Shown here: piece by piece, positions 6,622 to 8,986 of the stretch | Numbering within the stretch: position 1 is the stretch's first letter | Layout: each line of letters begins with the position of its first letter | Assembly (NCBI GenBank): GCA_020348925.1 | Contig: CP070758.1 | Location: 921,639-930,624, forward strand | Origin: Gemmatimonadota bacterium | GTDB lineage: Bacteria; JBHIER01; G020348925 | Reading direction: 5' to 3' | Length of the DNA stretch: 8,986 nt | Program-made: the position numbers and the translations under genes | Notes under the pieces: model-generated | Seen by the model: only the letters and a program-made list of their open reading frames with translations | What the model was told of the DNA's origin: nothing | Database searches by the model: none

Positions 6622-7527
6622 TCATGCCCTTGGATGGGCTTGATCGTACACTTTTTTCAAACGGTCCAGCGTAACATGTGTATACACTTGCGTTGTCGAG
6701 AGGCTCACGTGACCGAGCAACTCCTTGACGGCCTTCAGGTCCGCCCCGGCATCGAGCATATGCGTGGCGAAGGTGTGTCGCAGCACATGGGGACTCACCT
6801 TCTGAACGTGAGAAACGAGCCTCAAGTATTTTTCGACTATTTTCTGTACACTCCGAGCCGACAGGCGACCACCGTTCCGATTGAGAAAGAGTGCCTCGCT
6901 GGTGCCCTGTGAACCCTCTTGTCTGAAAAGTTCATGGCGCTTCTCCTGGTACGCTCTCAGAGCTTCAAGCGCCTTTCTCCCCACCGGTACAATTCTCTGC
7001 TTCCTCCCCTTTCCTATCACTTTGACTATTTCACCGACAGGATCAATGGACGATATGTTCAACCCGATAAGTTCGGTCAGCCGAATACCGGTGCTGTATA
7101 ACAATTCGAGGATGGCTGCGTCGCGGAGTCCCAAAATGTCACTTCGATTCGGAAGCTCCATGGCCCTGGAGGCTTGAACAACATCCAGAAAGGAGGGCAA
7201 TGCCTTTTCGATTTTCGGAGTGGACAGATGGGCTGCTGGATTAAATTCGATCACTCCTTCTCGACACAGATATTTCAGGAAGGATCTGATACACGCCAAC
7301 TTTCGTGCAATCGATTTCTTCGTCAGCCCCTCCTTCTGAAGCCAGGCCAAAAAATGGCGCACCGCCAACTTATCAATATCCTTTGGTCGAATCCTGTCCG
7401 TTGCAAGTTGCTCTTCCAGAAAAGCGTCGAATTGAGCCAGGTCAATCTCGTACGCTCTCACCGTATTTTCAGAAAAATTTCGCTCGAATGTCAAATAGAG
7501 AAGATATTTCTTCATATGTTTTTTCAC
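6622..7527 (-). CDS. xerC: Tyrosine recombinase XerC
   Basis: This site-specific recombinase resolves chromosome dimers at dif, normally with XerD. With the GTG start at 7527-7525 it has 301 residues. The N-terminal SAM-like DNA-binding domain spans about 1-90 (FERNFSENTVRAY). The catalytic domain carries all six active residues: R149 (STGIRLTEL), K173 (VIGKGRKQR), H247 and R250 (SPHVLRHTF), H273 (LLGHVSLST) and the nucleophile Y282 (VYTHV). R149 and K173 fall one residue from E. coli XerC R148 and K172, which supports this start. Alternatives are TTG at 7593, which overlaps the topA stop as TTGA and gives 323 residues, and ATG at 7515, giving 297. No start has a strong Shine-Dalgarno sequence. 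Its place between topA and hslV favours XerC over XerD or a phage integrase. Confidence 0.94.
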   Translation of the reverse strand: MKKHMKKYLLYLTFERNFSENTVRAYEIDLAQFDAFLEEQLATDRIRPKDIDKLAVRHFLAWLQKEGLTKKSIARKLACIRSFLKYLCREGVIEFNPAAHLSTPKIEKALPSFLDVVQASRAMELPNRSDILGLRDAAILELLYSTGIRLTELIGLNISSIDPVGEIVKVIGKGRKQRIVPVGRKALEALRAYQEKRHELFRQEGSQGTSEALFLNRNGGRLSARSVQKIVEKYLRLVSHVQKVSPHVLRHTFATHMLDAGADLKAVKELLGHVSLSTTQVYTHVTLDRLKKVYDQAHPRA

Positions 7528-7589
7528 GATATTCGTTCGCAGGTTTCGGGAGAGACACAGCCAAAGATGCAACACAGGTGATGTCTCTC

Positions 7590-8986
7590 TCAAGAATCGC
7601 TCTTGAGCTCACATTCCCCCTTGCATGCGGGACATTGAAGAAACTCCCCTCGGTCTTTCTTTTTTTTCACGACAAGATACGGGTTCTTGCAGAGGGAACA
7701 CGTTTGGGCTACCGGCCGATCCCAGAGGGCGAAGGTGCAGGTGGGATAACGGCTGCATCCGTAAAAGATCTTTCCCTTTTTCGTTCTGCGCTCCGTGAGG
7801 AAGCCGTCGCAACCCTTTTGAGGACAAGACACGCCGATACTGATTGCACGAGTATAATCGCATTTCGGATAGGCTGAACATGCCAGAAAGCGACCGAAAC
7901 GCCCGCTCCGGATTATCATTTTGGCCCCGCACTTTTCGCACACTTCGTCCGTTTCCGATAGTTGATCCTTCTCATCCAATGATCGTGTATTCCGACATTC
8001 GGGAAATCCAGAGCACGCCATAAACCGTCCGTTTTTCCCCCATTTAATGACCATGTTGCGGCCACATTTCTGACACGTCTCTTCCGTCCATTCGATGGTC
8101 GATTCTTTTAATTCGCTCTTTTTATCGTTCGCCTCCTGTAAGGCGCGATTGAATGGTACATAAAAATTATCGACGACAGTAACCCACTGATCTTCACCTG
8201 CTTCGATGCGGTCCAGACCTTCCTCCATTTTGGCTGTAAACGCAACATCGAAAATATTGGGAAAATTTTTAACCAGAATTCTGTTCACGGTTATTCCCAA
8301 ATCCGTCGCATACAAATGACGTTTTTCTACAGTGACATACTTGCGGGTCTTGAGCGTACTGACAATTTGCGCGTACGTGCTCGGACGCCCAATTCCCTTT
8401 GCCTCGAGTTCTTTCACAAGGCTTGCCTCAGAATACCTCGGGGGTGGCTTCGTAAAATGCTGGTCAGGTGTCAGTCCGAGCAGCGCCAGCTCTTCACCCA
8501 CGTTGAGAGGTGAAGGAATGTTCGTCTCGTCATCGCTTTTTTTATCGTCTGTGCCTTCTTCATAGACCATTGTGAAACCTCGAAAATGCACGACGGAACC
8601 CGAGGCTCGAAAAAGATAAGAATCAGCCCGAACGTCGACCGTGGTCATATTGAAAATGGCTGGTTTCATCTGTGAGGCAATACATCGGTTCCATATGAGT
8701 TCGTATAGCTTCAACAGATCCTCGGTTAAGAATTTCTTGAGTTTCTTCGGTGGACGGAACATAGAGGTAGGACGAATGGCCTCATGAGCTTCCTGAGCAC
8801 CTTTCTTCGATTTGAATACATTCGGTTTCTCCGGGAGATAGTCCGCTCCATACATTTCAAAGATATAGTGCCGAACCGCCTCCAGAGCCTCATCGGCAAT
8901 TCGAGTCGAGTCGGTTCGCATGTATGTTATCAACCCCACACTGCCCTCAGAACCTATCTCAATACCCTCATAGAGCTGCTGGGCAA
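7590..8986 (-). CDS. topA: DNA topoisomerase I, C-terminal part (N-terminus off window)
   Basis: This type IA topoisomerase relaxes negatively supercoiled DNA by single-strand passage. The frame is open to the right edge and shows 464 codons; the Toprim domain and roughly the first 300 residues lie beyond it. The active-site segment GLITYMRTDSTR is encoded near 8902-8936, with the catalytic tyrosine at 8924-8922 and the following arginine. AHEAIRPT and GIGRPSTYA are further conserved motifs. Four C-terminal zinc ribbons occupy about 7613-8075: three carry a pair of closely spaced cysteines and then two cysteines five residues apart (third pair CPQKGC), and the last is CSLC...CPAC. A GTG near 8939 inside the motif is not a true start. 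The stop at 7592-7590 is followed closely by xerC on the same strand. Confidence 0.97.
   Translation of the reverse strand, partial: AQQLYEGIEIGSEGSVGLITYMRTDSTRIADEALEAVRHYIFEMYGADYLPEKPNVFKSKKGAQEAHEAIRPTSMFRPPKKLKKFLTEDLLKLYELIWNRCIASQMKPAIFNMTTVDVRADSYLFRASGSVVHFRGFTMVYEEGTDDKKSDDETNIPSPLNVGEELALLGLTPDQHFTKPPPRYSEASLVKELEAKGIGRPSTYAQIVSTLKTRKYVTVEKRHLYATDLGITVNRILVKNFPNIFDVAFTAKMEEGLDRIEAGEDQWVTVVDNFYVPFNRALQEANDKKSELKESTIEWTEETCQKCGRNMVIKWGKNGRFMACSGFPECRNTRSLDEKDQLSETDEVCEKCGAKMIIRSGRFGRFLACSAYPKCDYTRAISIGVSCPQKGCDGFLTERRTKKGKIFYGCSRYPTCTFALWDRPVAQTCSLCKNPYLVVKKKKDRGEFLQCPACKGECELKSDS

Noticed and set aside
7305-7877. 190-codon open frame on the plus strand
   Set aside because: It is antisense to the xerC start and the topA zinc ribbons, with no motif of its own.
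8316-8565. Short plus-strand open frames inside topA
   Set aside because: They are antisense to the conserved GIGRPSTYA region of topA and show no independent support.

Overview
This window is most likely chromosomal DNA from a Gram-negative-type bacterium of moderate GC content. All six supported protein genes lie on the minus strand, so transcription runs from right to left. From right to left they are topA (5' part off the window), xerC, hslV, hslU, argF, and a very large secreted protease gene that runs off the left edge. The order topA-xerC-hslV-hslU is a conserved bacterial arrangement. In Firmicutes trmFO often sits between topA and xerC, and in Geobacter-like genomes arginine genes follow hslU, so argF here fits a deltaproteobacterial-like or related order. 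A giant secreted protein joining an M6 protease, HYR domains and a beta-helix is a style I associate with FCB-group and uncultured candidate phyla (Zixibacteria, Eisenbacteria, Latescibacteria and similar). This placement is an inference with low confidence.

Region 4683-8986 is compact housekeeping. DNA topoisomerase I relaxes negative supercoils. XerC is a tyrosine recombinase of the chromosome-dimer resolution type. HslV and HslU form the cytosolic ATP-dependent HslUV protease; their genes are 2 bases apart. argF follows after 94 bases, starts at GTG behind a strong Shine-Dalgarno sequence, and encodes ornithine carbamoyltransferase of arginine synthesis. The close spacing suggests that topA to hslU, and perhaps argF, form one transcription unit.

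Region 3352-3676 is a 325-base gap without a gene. It holds a good sigma-70-type promoter reading toward the left, a purine-rich leader with a perfect 10-bp inverted repeat, and a short repeat-rich patch near 3545-3583 that resembles dispersed intergenic repeats. I see no convincing intrinsic terminator after argF.

Region 1-3351 is one uninterrupted minus-strand reading frame of 1117 codons with no stop before the left edge. It encodes a signal peptide, an M6 (immune inhibitor A-type) zinc metallopeptidase domain with the full HExxHxxGxxD site, two HYR domains, a right-handed beta-helix region, and a cysteine-rich C-terminal part that I cannot assign. A 490-codon open frame on the plus strand here is a shadow of this gene. 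The housekeeping genes are ordinary; the multidomain exoprotein and its leader are the parts worth attention. I found no CRISPR array, tRNA, rRNA or insertion sequence.
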